Assembly: GCA_030536755.1 (NCBI GenBank)
Contig: JAUNPJ010000044.1
Location: 1-33,240, forward strand
DNA from: Eubacteriales bacterium
GTDB taxonomy: Bacteria > Bacillota > Clostridia > Lachnospirales > Lachnospiraceae
Direction of reading: 5' to 3'
DNA: 33,240 nucleotides
Numbering within the stretch: position 1 is the stretch's first letter; the number at the start of each line of letters is the position of its first letter. The notes under the pieces were generated by a model. The model saw nothing but the letters and a program-made list of their open reading frames with translations. It searched no databases and had not been told where the DNA came from. Made by a program: the position numbers and the translations under genes. This document shows positions 9,230 to 17,029 of this stretch, piece after piece.

Positions 9230-9285
9230 GTAACTGTTCATTAGGTAATATCCTGCTATGAAAATGGTGGACAGTTGCTGATAAA
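9230..9285. repeat. degenerate copy of the 144-bp repeat end
   Basis: The first 26 or so bases from 9230 (GTAACTGTTCA, then AGGTAATATCC) match the left end of the two 144-bp repeats at 26823 and 31394 with two or three differences. An opposing end, ACAGTTGCTGATA, follows at 9271. The inner hairpins of the full repeat are missing, so this looks like a deleted or decayed copy. It sits in the leader between the predicted ATPase promoter and the first ATPase gene. Confidence 0.6.
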
Positions 9286-9314
9286 TAATAGTATAAGCTG
9301 ATATTTTTAGGCAA
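9285..9314 (-). promoter_or_regulatory. candidate promoter of the ATPase operon
   Basis: On the minus strand, TTGCCT (9309-9314) is followed after 18 nt by TATTAT (9285-9290). This is a moderate match to a housekeeping promoter about 90 bp before the first ATPase gene. Confidence 0.45.
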
Positions 9315-9366
9315 ATTGCTTATTTTATTATAATACTACAAAATTTTAAAAAAGCTAGTAAAAAAA

Positions 9367-9395
9367 TTGAAAAACGAATTGTTTTACGTTATCAT
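9367..9395 (+). promoter_or_regulatory. candidate trmB promoter
   Basis: TTGAAA (9367-9372), a 17-nt spacer and TATCAT (9390-9395) lie 66 bp before the trmB start on the plus strand. Confidence 0.55.
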
Positions 9396-9461
9396 AAGGG
9401 AATTAGCAGACACTTCGGAAAAAAGTGTTTATTATCAAAATATCGAGAGGAAGTATTGCCA

Positions 9462-10121
9462 ATGCGTTTAAGAAATATACCAGGAGCGAAGGAAGTCATT
9501 GAAAACAGTCCTTATGTTGTTCATGAGCCACAGAAGCAGAAGGGACAGTGGAGTCATGTATTTGAAAATGATCATCCGATCCACATTGAAGTGGGAATGG
9601 GAAAAGGACGTTTTCTGATGGATATGGCCAAGATCCATCCGGAAGTGAATTATGTGGGGATTGAAATGTATGACAGCGTCCTGCTTCGTGCACTGCAAAA
9701 GAGAGAAGAATATGAGCAGAACGAAGGAACTCTGACGAATCTTTATTTTATATGCATCGATGCGCGCCTTCTGCCGGAAATCTTTGAGAAGGGTGAGGTC
9801 GAGAAGATTTATCTGAACTTTTCCGATCCGTGGCCAAAGGCCCGTCATGCAAAACGCCGCCTCACATCCAGACAGTTTCTGGAAAGATACGACCAGATTC
9901 TGGTTCCGGAGGGAAGAGTGGAGTTTAAGACAGACAATAGGGATTTGTTTGCGTTTTCTCTGGAGGAGGTAAAAGAGGCCGGCTGGACTCTGGAAGCATC
10001 GACCTTTGATCTGCATCATGACGAGGAACTGCTGAAAGGAAATGTCATGACGGAGTATGAACAGAAATTTTCCTCTATGGGAAATCCAATTCATAAGCTG
10101 ATTGCCTTGCATCGAATGTAA
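9462..10121 (+). CDS. trmB: tRNA (guanine-N7-)-methyltransferase TrmB
   Basis: This 219-residue enzyme methylates G46 in the variable loop of tRNAs using S-adenosylmethionine. The SAM-binding loop is EVGMGKGRFLMDMA (about residues 47-60). The family signature NFSDPWPKARHAKRRL follows near residue 120, with the substrate-binding TDNRDLFAFS farther on. The frame is open from a TTG at 9456, but ATG 9462 is better placed behind AGAGGAAG and gives the usual MRLRNIPGA start. It is followed by a terminator at 10127-10165. Confidence 0.96.
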   Translation: MRLRNIPGAKEVIENSPYVVHEPQKQKGQWSHVFENDHPIHIEVGMGKGRFLMDMAKIHPEVNYVGIEMYDSVLLRALQKREEYEQNEGTLTNLYFICIDARLLPEIFEKGEVEKIYLNFSDPWPKARHAKRRLTSRQFLERYDQILVPEGRVEFKTDNRDLFAFSLEEVKEAGWTLEASTFDLHHDEELLKGNVMTEYEQKFSSMGNPIHKLIALHRM

Positions 10122-10126
10122 GCCTG

Positions 10127-10165
10127 ATGGCCGGTGATTTTCTTTGGGAACGCCGGTCATTTTTT
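10127..10165 (+). terminator. terminator of trmB
   Basis: TGGCCGG (10128-10134) pairs with CCGGTCA (10153-10159, one G-U pair) and is followed by six Ts. It starts 6 bp after the trmB stop. Confidence 0.75.
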
Positions 10166-10213
10166 CAGCAGATACATATAATAGACACATAGATATAGAA
10201 AAAAGGTGTCACT

Positions 10214-10360
10214 ATGAAGCGGAGAGGGAAAGGACTTAAGGTGACCATGAGCCGCCTGACATACGACAATCCTAAGGTCAATAAGCAGATGTTGAACCTG
10301 AAAAAGGCTGTGGATGAGGTGAATACAACGCTGGAAGGGTTTAAGAAGAAGCAAAAATAG
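10214..10360 (+). CDS. small basic hypothetical protein (48 aa)
   Basis: An ATG preceded by AAAAAGGTGTCACT opens a 48-residue frame beginning MKRRGKGLKVTMSRLTYDNP and ending FKKKQK. The protein is lysine-rich and predicted helical in its second half (NKQMLNLKKAVDEVNTTLEG). I do not recognise a family. It lies between trmB and tRNA-Lys with a reasonable ribosome site, and its codon use resembles that of its chromosomal neighbours. It could be a conserved small protein of the clade; homologue conservation would settle it. Confidence 0.5.
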   Translation: MKRRGKGLKVTMSRLTYDNPKVNKQMLNLKKAVDEVNTTLEGFKKKQK

Positions 10361-10390
10361 AAAAAATATAAATTTTTTGAAAAAATATGC

Positions 10391-10419
10391 TTGACTTTTC
10401 CTTCAAGTATCACTATAAT
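10391..10419 (+). promoter_or_regulatory. tRNA-Lys promoter
   Basis: TTGACT (10391-10396), a 17-nt spacer and a perfect TATAAT (10414-10419) lie 44 bp before the tRNA. Confidence 0.85.
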
Positions 10420-10463
10420 AGACAGTGCGTTACAGATAAGGGACGCACAAATAAATAGAAGAT

Positions 10464-10536
10464 GCGCGATTAGCTCAGCTGGCAGAGCACCTGACTCTTA
10501 ATCAGGGTGTCCAGGGTTCGAACCCCTGATCGCGCA
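10464..10536 (+). tRNA. tRNA-Lys (anticodon CUU)
   Basis: The 73-nt gene folds as a cloverleaf. The acceptor GCGCGAT (10464-10470) pairs with ATCGCGC (10529-10535), with discriminator A. The anticodon stem CCTGA/TCAGG encloses loop CTCTTAA, giving anticodon CTT for AAG codons. The T-arm is CAGGG TTCGAAC CCCTG. CCA is not encoded. The 3' half, from the anticodon loop onward, is duplicated at the right end of the prophage, so this gene is the phage insertion site and stays intact after integration. Confidence 0.97.
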
Positions 10537-10591
10537 CTGAAAGCACTGTTTTGACAGATAAGAGGCTGTTGGGACGGTGCTTTTTTGTTGC
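10495..10591. repeat. left attachment repeat (attL), 97 bp
   Basis: This 97-bp stretch is repeated at 20313-20409 with a single difference (AGGCTG here, AGACTG on the right). It begins in the tRNA-Lys anticodon loop and runs through the tRNA end and its terminator. It marks one end of the prophage, with the integrase gene lying 103 bp inside. Confidence 0.95.
10540..10587 (+). terminator. terminator after tRNA-Lys, inside attL
   Basis: AAGCACTGT (10541-10549) pairs with ACGGTGCTT (one G-U pair) around a long loop and runs into six Ts. The same structure is duplicated in the right repeat. Confidence 0.65.
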
Positions 10592-10639
10592 CGAAATACC
10601 AAAACCCAAAATCAGGAGTATCACTTTTTGCAACTCAAT

Positions 10640-10693
10640 AAAAGAGCTGCAGCTTCCTGATCGGAAGCCGCAGCACATAAGTTTTGAGATACA
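10640..10693 (-). terminator. integrase terminator with TGAGATACA motif
   Basis: On the minus strand, directly after the integrase stop, comes the nonamer whose plus-strand form is TGAGATACA (10685-10693). A hairpin with 12-nt arms (10646-10657 and 10663-10674, 11 of 12 paired, 5-nt loop) follows, and then TCTTTTATT. The nonamer recurs in the other intergenic modules of the prophage. Confidence 0.7.
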
Positions 10694-11665
10694 TTAATAA
10701 GCTGTCTTAAAAAAGATAGGGTCCAGCCGATAAATATCAGCCTGCATCAGTTTATATTGTGCAGCCAAATGCAGATAATTCTGAGTAACCGAATAATCAT
10801 AATGGCCAAGCAAAATACGAAGCATTTCAAGATTACCGCCGCCCATGATATACGATGTTGCAAAAGTATGCCGGAGGAGATGCGGATGCAGCCGATCTAT
10901 CCCGGTCTTAGCTTTCAATCTTGAGAAAAACTGTTTCACCGTATTCACAGTTATAGGATTATCATCACGAATACCAATGAAAAAGAAATCATTCGCCATC
11001 TGCTCCGCAGTATCATCACTATAAGAACGATACATAACAGCATACTTATAAAGATTCTGCTTCAGCTTCGGGCACATAAGAACAACTCTTGACTTATAAC
11101 CCTTTGATACTTCCAGATGCAGGACGTTTTTATCAAAGAGTAAATCACGGAATCTTAAATTTGCCACTTCCGAAGAGCGCAAACCAGCATCCAGCATCAG
11201 ATGAACAATACAATAATTGCGAAGTCCAAGCTTAGTCTTAAGATTAAAAGTCGCATCAATCTGTTTAACCTCGTCAATATAGAGAGGAATCTTCTGCTCA
11301 GCATCCGATTTTGGCAACTTAGGAATCTTGATATTTACGTGCAGATAATCTTCTTCCTGGCAAAATCGAAGAAAAACCTTGACAGCACGACAATATGTAT
11401 GAATTGTTGTATTCTTAATCAATTCATTCGACTGCGGCGTCACTGGATGATCTTCAAATCGGTGACGCTTACGAAGATATTTCACATACTTAATCAAAAT
11501 ATCATCAGGAAGATCATCTAAAAATGTAATCGTTTGATCACACTCAGTAACGTAATTCAGAAAACGTGTCAGATTTTCCTTATAGTATATTATAGTCTTA
11601 TCAGCAGAAAACGTATAGCGATCATTAAGAAATAAATCATACGCTTGTTTCAATGTAATAGCCAT
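10694..11665 (-). CDS. tyrosine recombinase / phage integrase
   Basis: This 323-residue site-specific recombinase would integrate and excise the element at tRNA-Lys. An N-terminal SAM-like core-binding domain (about 1-110) is followed by the catalytic domain. Catalytic residues visible are R163 (GLRSSEV), K188 (beta-hairpin, SKGYKS), H262 and R265 (HLLRHTFATS), H288 (LLGHYDYSV) and the nucleophile Y297 (TQNYLHL). The length is typical. It has a good ribosome site (AAGGAG) and is the last gene of the minus-strand phage unit, next to attL. No separate excisionase was recognised. Confidence 0.95.
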   Translation of the reverse strand: MAITLKQAYDLFLNDRYTFSADKTIIYYKENLTRFLNYVTECDQTITFLDDLPDDILIKYVKYLRKRHRFEDHPVTPQSNELIKNTTIHTYCRAVKVFLRFCQEEDYLHVNIKIPKLPKSDAEQKIPLYIDEVKQIDATFNLKTKLGLRNYCIVHLMLDAGLRSSEVANLRFRDLLFDKNVLHLEVSKGYKSRVVLMCPKLKQNLYKYAVMYRSYSDDTAEQMANDFFFIGIRDDNPITVNTVKQFFSRLKAKTGIDRLHPHLLRHTFATSYIMGGGNLEMLRILLGHYDYSVTQNYLHLAAQYKLMQADIYRLDPIFFKTAY

Positions 11666-11677
11666 AAATCCTACTCC

Positions 11678-11884
11678 TTACAATTCTAAAATAATAAATC
11701 TATCATCTGGAATAAAAAGATTATAAAAAACACTCCATTCCTCAAGACATTCAGAAAATACAAAAATAGGAAAACCTTCCTTAGAGATCATTACTTTTCT
11801 AAAATACCAAATGTAAGCACCCTCAAAAAATAAACTACCCTCAAGCACTTCCACATAGTATTGTTTGTCTTCGATCAATCTCAT
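11678..11884 (-). CDS. small prophage protein of unknown function (68 aa)
   Basis: This 68-residue protein lies between the replication initiator (14-nt gap) and integrase (12-nt gap), with AAAGGA well placed before its ATG. It is rich in aromatic and acidic residues (YYVEVLEGSLFFEGAYIW, FSECLEEWSVFYNLF) and looks like a small beta-rich soluble domain without a signal peptide. I recognise no family. The position could suit a regulator of replication or integration, but nothing in the sequence shows this. Confidence 0.7.
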   Translation of the reverse strand: MRLIEDKQYYVEVLEGSLFFEGAYIWYFRKVMISKEGFPIFVFSECLEEWSVFYNLFIPDDRFIILEL

Positions 11885-11898
11885 AATTCTATCCTTTC

Positions 11899-13506
11899 TT
11901 AATCATCACATTGCAAAAAGAACGATTCTATGCTATCATGACTATAGACAACACCAGTCTCATTATCAACTAACGTATAATCGAGGCATGAAAAATCATC
12001 TCTAAGTCCAGACAGTTCTGTTTGAGATAGCTGTCTGGATTTTTTATCTTTATATCTCATAGCTCGTTTAATGTCATTATCATTGAGAGTCATAATTGAA
12101 TCCATAGCATCCTGAGCAGGAGAATCATTATTAATTCCTTTATTGTAGAATCCTAACATAACCGCCTTATTAACAAGCTGCCGCTTCATAACCTCGGAAG
12201 ATATACGACGATTGTATTGCCGGATGAATGGAAGATCAGCTTTAGGAACAAGTACATCAACCATTTTTGTACGTCTCAATGCCTTCCAGAATCCGCAGTC
12301 ATCCCGACGGCTCTTATTTGAATCCCCATTGGGTTCAACAAGTCGAAGAATATTCTTTGTAAGATAATTAGCAATCATATAGTGATTATCAAAGTAATCA
12401 TAAATACGTTTACATTCCTTCTTATCAGAATTATCTTTGAATGGAATCAAAGGATAAGACTTTGATGCTTTACGCATCGTCTGGAACTCAACATTGACAA
12501 CAAGATTAACTCGAGGAGTCAGCTGATCAGCAAGCTTGCGAACCTTATCAGTAACATTTAACTGATATTCATTTTTATAGACAATATCCGCAGCCATCTC
12601 TCTATAAAATTTATCCTGGCCATACTCAACATAATATTGTAATCGTGCTATATCAAGATAACCCCAATTGCCACGTTTAAAGCATTCTTCATAGCAATAC
12701 AGGTCGTAACGATTAATCAAGCCATGAAACAACCAAACACGGAAAAAAAATGGTTTATACCCCATTTCAACAACTTCCTTGCTTTTTAAGTATATTCGGA
12801 CAAAACATTTCTGGCCACGTTTTCCTAAGGCAATGTAATCAATCAGATAATCCTCACTCCCGACCTTCTCCGTATTAAAATGCGCACCTTTAAAACGATC
12901 AACACGCATCTTATAGAAATTCTCAATATTAAAAAATTGTTCCGGATTAGACAAATAATTTGAGTGCCAGCAGTAATCTACTCTATTCTCCTGAACAAAA
13001 TCAATATCAAGATGAAACATATCAGCAATAGCTTTTACATACTCATAAGAACGTTGAAACGAATTATGAACTCCATACATCCAAAGCATGTAGCTCCTAA
13101 TCTGCACAATCATTTCACATGTTACAGAATCACCTTTCTGACTCTTTGGTACTTTTGGAGCAATAAAAATATGAAATTCTTCAGGCTTCTCAAAGCAGAT
13201 ATTATAAAATCCACTAAATCGCAACGGCAGCATATTCAAATTTCCCAAATCCTCCAAGTAGAACGAAATCATATTTCCATAAGACGCAAGAAGTTCATCT
13301 TGCCGTTTTTTCAAGAAGCTCCTGAAAGCAAGAACGTTCTTGTCAATAGTACCTTCCGTAAAATCATTTTTAAATTTGACGGAGTAATAAAAAGTATCAA
13401 TATTATGCAGGAACTTAGATTTCTTGAAATCAAACCAGTATTTTTGAGTCTCTGCATCCAGTTCCTGATAAATTTTTGTGTCTTTTATTTCTCGTTTTGC
13501 AATCAA
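11899..13506 (-). CDS. phage replication initiator (Rep_trans/pII-like)
   Basis: This 535-residue protein occupies the replication-initiator position of a filamentous phage. Segments such as ENRVDYCWHSNY (near residue 180), CFVRIYLKSKEVVE and RYDLYCYEECFKR follow the pattern of replication initiation factors of the Rep_trans/RstA type, which nick one strand for rolling-circle replication. The exact catalytic tyrosine cannot be assigned by eye. It is longer than many relatives, with a charged C-terminal extension of about 150 residues. The start is a TTG (13504-13506) behind GTGAGGTG. Upstream lies a 241-bp gene-free region with strong hairpins, the natural place for its origin. Confidence 0.75.
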   Translation of the reverse strand: MIAKREIKDTKIYQELDAETQKYWFDFKKSKFLHNIDTFYYSVKFKNDFTEGTIDKNVLAFRSFLKKRQDELLASYGNMISFYLEDLGNLNMLPLRFSGFYNICFEKPEEFHIFIAPKVPKSQKGDSVTCEMIVQIRSYMLWMYGVHNSFQRSYEYVKAIADMFHLDIDFVQENRVDYCWHSNYLSNPEQFFNIENFYKMRVDRFKGAHFNTEKVGSEDYLIDYIALGKRGQKCFVRIYLKSKEVVEMGYKPFFFRVWLFHGLINRYDLYCYEECFKRGNWGYLDIARLQYYVEYGQDKFYREMAADIVYKNEYQLNVTDKVRKLADQLTPRVNLVVNVEFQTMRKASKSYPLIPFKDNSDKKECKRIYDYFDNHYMIANYLTKNILRLVEPNGDSNKSRRDDCGFWKALRRTKMVDVLVPKADLPFIRQYNRRISSEVMKRQLVNKAVMLGFYNKGINNDSPAQDAMDSIMTLNDNDIKRAMRYKDKKSRQLSQTELSGLRDDFSCLDYTLVDNETGVVYSHDSIESFFLQCDD

Positions 13507-13747
13507 ATCTACACCTCACTTTAGTTTGTTAAAGTTTTTGGGGAAAAGGCGATTTCCCCAAATTTTGTAACACCCATTTTTCCCAGTATTTTCAAGGGAT
13601 TTCGCACGATTTACTATGTATTTTGAGACCACGTAGTACAAGGACGTGGCGGGGGAGATTTTAACGGTTTTATTGCCTTTTTCCAGCCGTGTGCCTGCCC
13701 GCCTACGGCGGTCAGCCCCCCGATCTGGAAAAAAGCCTTCACTGCAA
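13507..13747. other. structured gene-free region between zot and rep (candidate origin)
   Basis: No credible gene is present. Three dyads stand out. TTTGGGGAAA (13537-13546) pairs perfectly with TTTCCCCAAA (13553-13562). CCACGT (13629-13634) pairs with ACGTGG (13644-13649). An outer arm TTTTTCCAG (13678-13686) pairs with CTGGAAAAA (13725-13733) and encloses CCGCC TAC GGCGG (13699-13711). The stretch is more GC-rich than the surrounding phage genes. By analogy with filamentous phages it could hold the nick site and the complementary-strand origin; this is inference. Confidence 0.55.
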
Positions 13748-14614
13748 TCATGCTGCATTGTTATCATCATCGTTAGCTCCACCGAATAAAATCTGAAAGG
13801 CTTCTTCACGCTTGTTCTTCTCCTCAGATGCCTTAAGCTTCATATTGTCGATCTGCTCAAGCGTATCATACAGGGAATAAAGCTCATCACTGGCAACAAA
13901 CTCCCGGATGAACTTCGCTTTCTTCTTCGTACCGGCAAACATCGACTCATAATCGTCTTTCTCATAATAGTAATTCGTAAACAAGCGATCAGCTCCCAGC
14001 ACGTTCTTACAGATAATCGTATAGTTCGCAATATCCCTGACCTTTTTTGGAATACGCTCATAGATCTGCGAAGAACAGAGAAACTGCAGGGAAATCTTGC
14101 GGTTAAAAGAAAGCAATGCCAGCATCTCCGGAGGGAAGCTCTGCCAATTAGAAGAATCAAATGTTACATGAATTTCATCCAGGGCAATGATGCAGCTTCT
14201 TTTTTGCTTCCTTGCTTCATCGGCCAGCTTAATCATGTCAAGCCAGTGATCAATCTGAACATCCTGATGAGCATAATTGAAGTTCGTTCCAATCAGAAGA
14301 TCAGGGCGTTGTTCCCGACAGCGTTCCATGTGAGCAACCATCGAAAGCGTTTTTCCTTCGCCTGGAAGAGCAACAAACTGGTAGATGCCCCAAAAGCGTT
14401 TCTGCTTCGCACGAAGAAAATCCACAAGCATCCAACGAATCAAATCCACATGTTTAGGAAGCTTCTTAGGCTTCAGTAGTAGACGGACAAGCCGCCGGAT
14501 CTTAAGCCTAGTTTTATACACCGGATAATGTTTAAAATACCACTTCTTTTTCTGCCGAGTAGACATTTTCGGAAAAGATGCAGCCTTATCAAGATATTCA
14601 TCATACTTTAACAT
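13748..14614 (-). CDS. zot: Zot/pI-type phage assembly ATPase
   Basis: This 288-residue P-loop ATPase is the hallmark protein of inoviruses and powers extrusion of the virion through the cell envelope. Walker A is ALPGEGKT (residues 82-89) and Walker B is CIIALDEIH (141-149). The LCSSQIYERIPKKVRDIANY segment matches the sensor part of Zot proteins. Diderm-phage Zot proteins carry a membrane helix and an external domain. This one has no obvious membrane segment and ends in a charged tail (GGANDDDNNAA). A strong GAGGAGG site precedes the ATG. It overlaps the small membrane protein gene upstream by 14 bp, suggesting a partnership. Confidence 0.92.
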   Translation of the reverse strand: MLKYDEYLDKAASFPKMSTRQKKKWYFKHYPVYKTRLKIRRLVRLLLKPKKLPKHVDLIRWMLVDFLRAKQKRFWGIYQFVALPGEGKTLSMVAHMERCREQRPDLLIGTNFNYAHQDVQIDHWLDMIKLADEARKQKRSCIIALDEIHVTFDSSNWQSFPPEMLALLSFNRKISLQFLCSSQIYERIPKKVRDIANYTIICKNVLGADRLFTNYYYEKDDYESMFAGTKKKAKFIREFVASDELYSLYDTLEQIDNMKLKASEEKNKREEAFQILFGGANDDDNNAA

Positions 14615-14810
14615 CTCTGTACCTCCTCAGGAACCGGAAGAAAAAGTTGAAAATCATCTTAGAAAAAAACTGCATCACAAAAATAAACACCCCGAAAAAG
14701 AAAGCTGTCCCTGCTGGAACACTAATAGCGCAGAAAAACAAGAAAAGCAAGAAGCTGAAAAATGCAGCATAAACAATAAAATCAATGTTGTTAAAAATAA
14801 AATTCTTCAT
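14601..14810 (-). CDS. small two-helix membrane protein, prophage
   Basis: This protein of about 69 residues has two strongly hydrophobic stretches (residues about 10-32 and 36-58) and a basic tail (RFLRRYRDVKV). I chose the ATG at 14808-14810, 8 nt after AGAAAGGA; a GTG two codons upstream is also possible. It overlaps the start of zot by 14 bp, so it is probably translated with it. It may supply the membrane anchor that this Zot lacks, or be a minor coat protein. Both are inferences from position and topology. Confidence 0.75.
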   Translation of the reverse strand: MKNFIFNNIDFIVYAAFFSFLLFLFFCAISVPAGTAFFFGVFIFVMQFFSKMIFNFFFRFLRRYRDVKV

Positions 14811-14825
14811 AATCACAATCCTTTC

Positions 14826-14890
14826 TGTATCTCAAAATTAAGCCAGGGCAGCTCTGATCAACAGCTGCAGCTGAGATAAAATGAGATACA
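14826..14890. repeat. intercistronic module bounded by TGTATCTCA / TGAGATACA
   Basis: The 65-bp module has perfect inverted 9-mers at its ends (14826-14834 and 14882-14890). Between them is a hairpin made of GCAGCT and AGCTGC. It starts 1 nt after the upstream gene's stop, and the next gene's ribosome site follows directly. The same layout and length recur at 17696-17760. Confidence 0.75.
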
Positions 14891-14891
14891 A

Positions 14892-15158
14892 TCATGGTAT
14901 TAAGTCACAGATACGCCGAATAACCCAGTTAGATCCAAACACAGCAACCTTGAACAGCCGCAACCCTATATCAATGCTAATGATATAGAAAATATCTGGA
15001 AGAGGAACAATAAAATTGACCTTAGCAAGAAAATCAACCACCGTTTCGATTGCTTCCGGAAGATTCGCAGCCAAAGCAGGGGCGAGGGATAATTCTGGAA
15101 TCAGTGCCATAAACAAATTCTCAATCAATCCCAAGAAAGCACATATAATATCTGTCAT
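14892..15158 (-). CDS. minor coat protein candidate (pVI-like), 88 aa
   Basis: This 88-residue hydrophobic protein sits between the adsorption protein and the Zot block, where filamentous phages encode the minor coat protein pVI. Hydrophobic helices are at about residues 3-30 (DIICAFLGLIENLFMALIPE), 40-62 and 66-85 (ISIDIGLRLFKVAVFGSNWV). There is no cleavable signal peptide. A purine-rich ribosome site (GGAAGGGGGA) precedes the ATG. Assignment rests on size, topology and synteny; no sequence signature was recognised. Confidence 0.65.
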   Translation of the reverse strand: MTDIICAFLGLIENLFMALIPELSLAPALAANLPEAIETVVDFLAKVNFIVPLPDIFYIISIDIGLRLFKVAVFGSNWVIRRICDLIP

Positions 15159-15172
15159 AACATCCCCCTTCC

Positions 15173-17008
15173 TTAACCGATATGAAACCGGACATCAATA
15201 TGATGGCGGATGATAAAGTAAACAAACCAAAGCCAAATTGTTGCCCTCAGAAAGAGCCGAAGAGTCAGAAAGATCGTCGCATGGTCCTTGAAATCCAGAA
15301 GTACAATAGAGCTATGCGGATAAATCTGCTGGATGAACGGAGGAACATCCATAGTTATTACCGGATATTCATAGCTACTTGAAACACTAATCCCCTGCAG
15401 GGGAACAACAAGATCAGTCAAAGGTTTCAATTTCAACGTCCAGACAGCCGGAATAGCAAGTGCTGCTGTCTTAATCGCTGGTACATCAATTGTCAGGAAA
15501 TCAATAATCAGAGTCGGAATAGAAATAACCAATTCTCCCAGAGCAATCACCTGATCACAAACCAGCGTAGCAGCATCAGCGATAGACTGAATAAATGCTT
15601 TCGAAAGAGTGATAATCTCAGCAATTGAATCCACAATTGAACCTACAAAATCCGCAATCGTTGATATAATACCAATTGAACTCAAGATACCAGCAGTTAT
15701 ATCAATGAGATTCTTAAGAGATTCCGCCCATTCCTGAAACCCGGTCATGATTCTATCACCCAATGCTGATATATTCGCTGCCACATTCTCCCGAAAAGTA
15801 GTAATTGCGTCTCCAATAGTAGCAATTTTTTCAGACCAAGCTGTCTGCCAGTTATCAATGCCAAGAGCCATATCAGAAAGCTTTTGCGCAATGCCTGGCA
15901 TAAAATCATCAATTGCCTTCGACATACCAGTCAAAAGAGTCTTAATCCCGATCGCCCAGTCTCCGGCAGCAAAGCCATCAATCAGTAGCTTACACCACTG
16001 AGTCATTGCTTCCGTGAATTTCTGTACAATATCCATACTGAAATTCGCCACATTCGTAGAAATAATTTTCAGCAGAGAGAAAATAGCAGCAAGAATAGAA
16101 AGCACCGTTCCATCATGCGTAGGCTCTTCATCCGGCGTTGGAGTCGTCGTAACATCTGCATCCGTCCGAACTTGTGCAGCGAGAGCATTATTTACAATAT
16201 CATTCACATCATCATAAGTAATAGCCGTATCAGAAGTTTTCGCATCGGCAATCTTATCCGAAAGAGTCGTTTCCGTATCCGGAGCAATTGTTAAATCCTT
16301 CTCGTCATCAATATCCGCCGCTTTTCCACCATAACCAACTTTCTTCCCTATATTCGTAATATCAATAATATGACTAGGCACTACATTTGATATAATAAAT
16401 AAATTTGGAGATGGAGAATAAGAACGATCAGAAGTATAATGATCCTCTCTTTTTATAGAATAATCAGAGTTAAAAATATACATATCACAAGAACCACCAT
16501 CAGATTCATAATACAAACGAGTAGTTGAAATAGAAAGATTTCGAAAACTATTACACAAAAATAATTCAGAAAGTTTTTGACTCGGATAATAAGTATATGT
16601 ATAATAATTTGATGTAATATACTGCGCTACTGAATCTGGTATCCTCGTATCCACATAAGTATCAACTATCTCCTTGCCATCCCCAGCCAAGAACTCCTTC
16701 CAAGTTGTCAAGATGATCTTCGGAATCAGCAACGTCATATCAGTCGCAAACTGCAGATCCTCTTCTATGTTCCTACCCAATTTCGTGAGTTGTATCGCAA
16801 ATTTCTCTTTCACAGTATCCACATCCGCACTGTTTCCGGTGAGCATCCCAGACATTCCCATAAGAAACTCAATCGCATAATACGGAGCTGCCAGCGGATT
16901 CGCCTGCACCTGCACCGGCGGGACAACCACACACCCCGCCCCCAATACCGCCAGGAACAGCACCAGTCCCACCAGAAATCCCGCCATCCCCCTTCTTAAC
17001 CTCTTCAT
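15173..17008 (-). CDS. phage adsorption / attachment protein (pIII-like)
   Basis: This 611-residue secreted protein takes the place of the receptor-binding tip protein pIII. A basic N-terminus, a hydrophobic core (about 10-28) and VQA-NP make a signal peptide with cleavage near residue 36. An ordered N-terminal part (about 40-230, rich in Tyr and Ser) is followed by an acidic Thr/Asp linker (about 230-285). A long run of amphipathic helices comes next, and a C-terminal membrane helix (about 577-600) ends the protein. The TTG at 17026 is possible, but ATG 17008 follows GGAAAGGAGG at ideal spacing and gives a clean signal sequence. The N-terminal part is the likeliest receptor-binding region. 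Confidence 0.8.
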   Translation of the reverse strand: MKRLRRGMAGFLVGLVLFLAVLGAGCVVVPPVQVQANPLAAPYYAIEFLMGMSGMLTGNSADVDTVKEKFAIQLTKLGRNIEEDLQFATDMTLLIPKIILTTWKEFLAGDGKEIVDTYVDTRIPDSVAQYITSNYYTYTYYPSQKLSELFLCNSFRNLSISTTRLYYESDGGSCDMYIFNSDYSIKREDHYTSDRSYSPSPNLFIISNVVPSHIIDITNIGKKVGYGGKAADIDDEKDLTIAPDTETTLSDKIADAKTSDTAITYDDVNDIVNNALAAQVRTDADVTTTPTPDEEPTHDGTVLSILAAIFSLLKIISTNVANFSMDIVQKFTEAMTQWCKLLIDGFAAGDWAIGIKTLLTGMSKAIDDFMPGIAQKLSDMALGIDNWQTAWSEKIATIGDAITTFRENVAANISALGDRIMTGFQEWAESLKNLIDITAGILSSIGIISTIADFVGSIVDSIAEIITLSKAFIQSIADAATLVCDQVIALGELVISIPTLIIDFLTIDVPAIKTAALAIPAVWTLKLKPLTDLVVPLQGISVSSSYEYPVITMDVPPFIQQIYPHSSIVLLDFKDHATIFLTLRLFLRATIWLWFVYFIIRHHIDVRFHIG

Positions 17009-17029
17009 AGAAACCCTCCTTTCCAAAAG

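Noticed and set aside
8886-9314. Longer first ATPase gene starting at 9314
   Set aside because: The extra 39 residues come from leader and repeat sequence and would lie upstream of the predicted promoter; the AGGAGG site supports 9197.
13516-13809. 97-residue minus-strand ORF over the zot end
   Set aside because: It overlaps the zot 3' end and runs through the structured hairpin region, with composition unlike a protein and no ribosome site.
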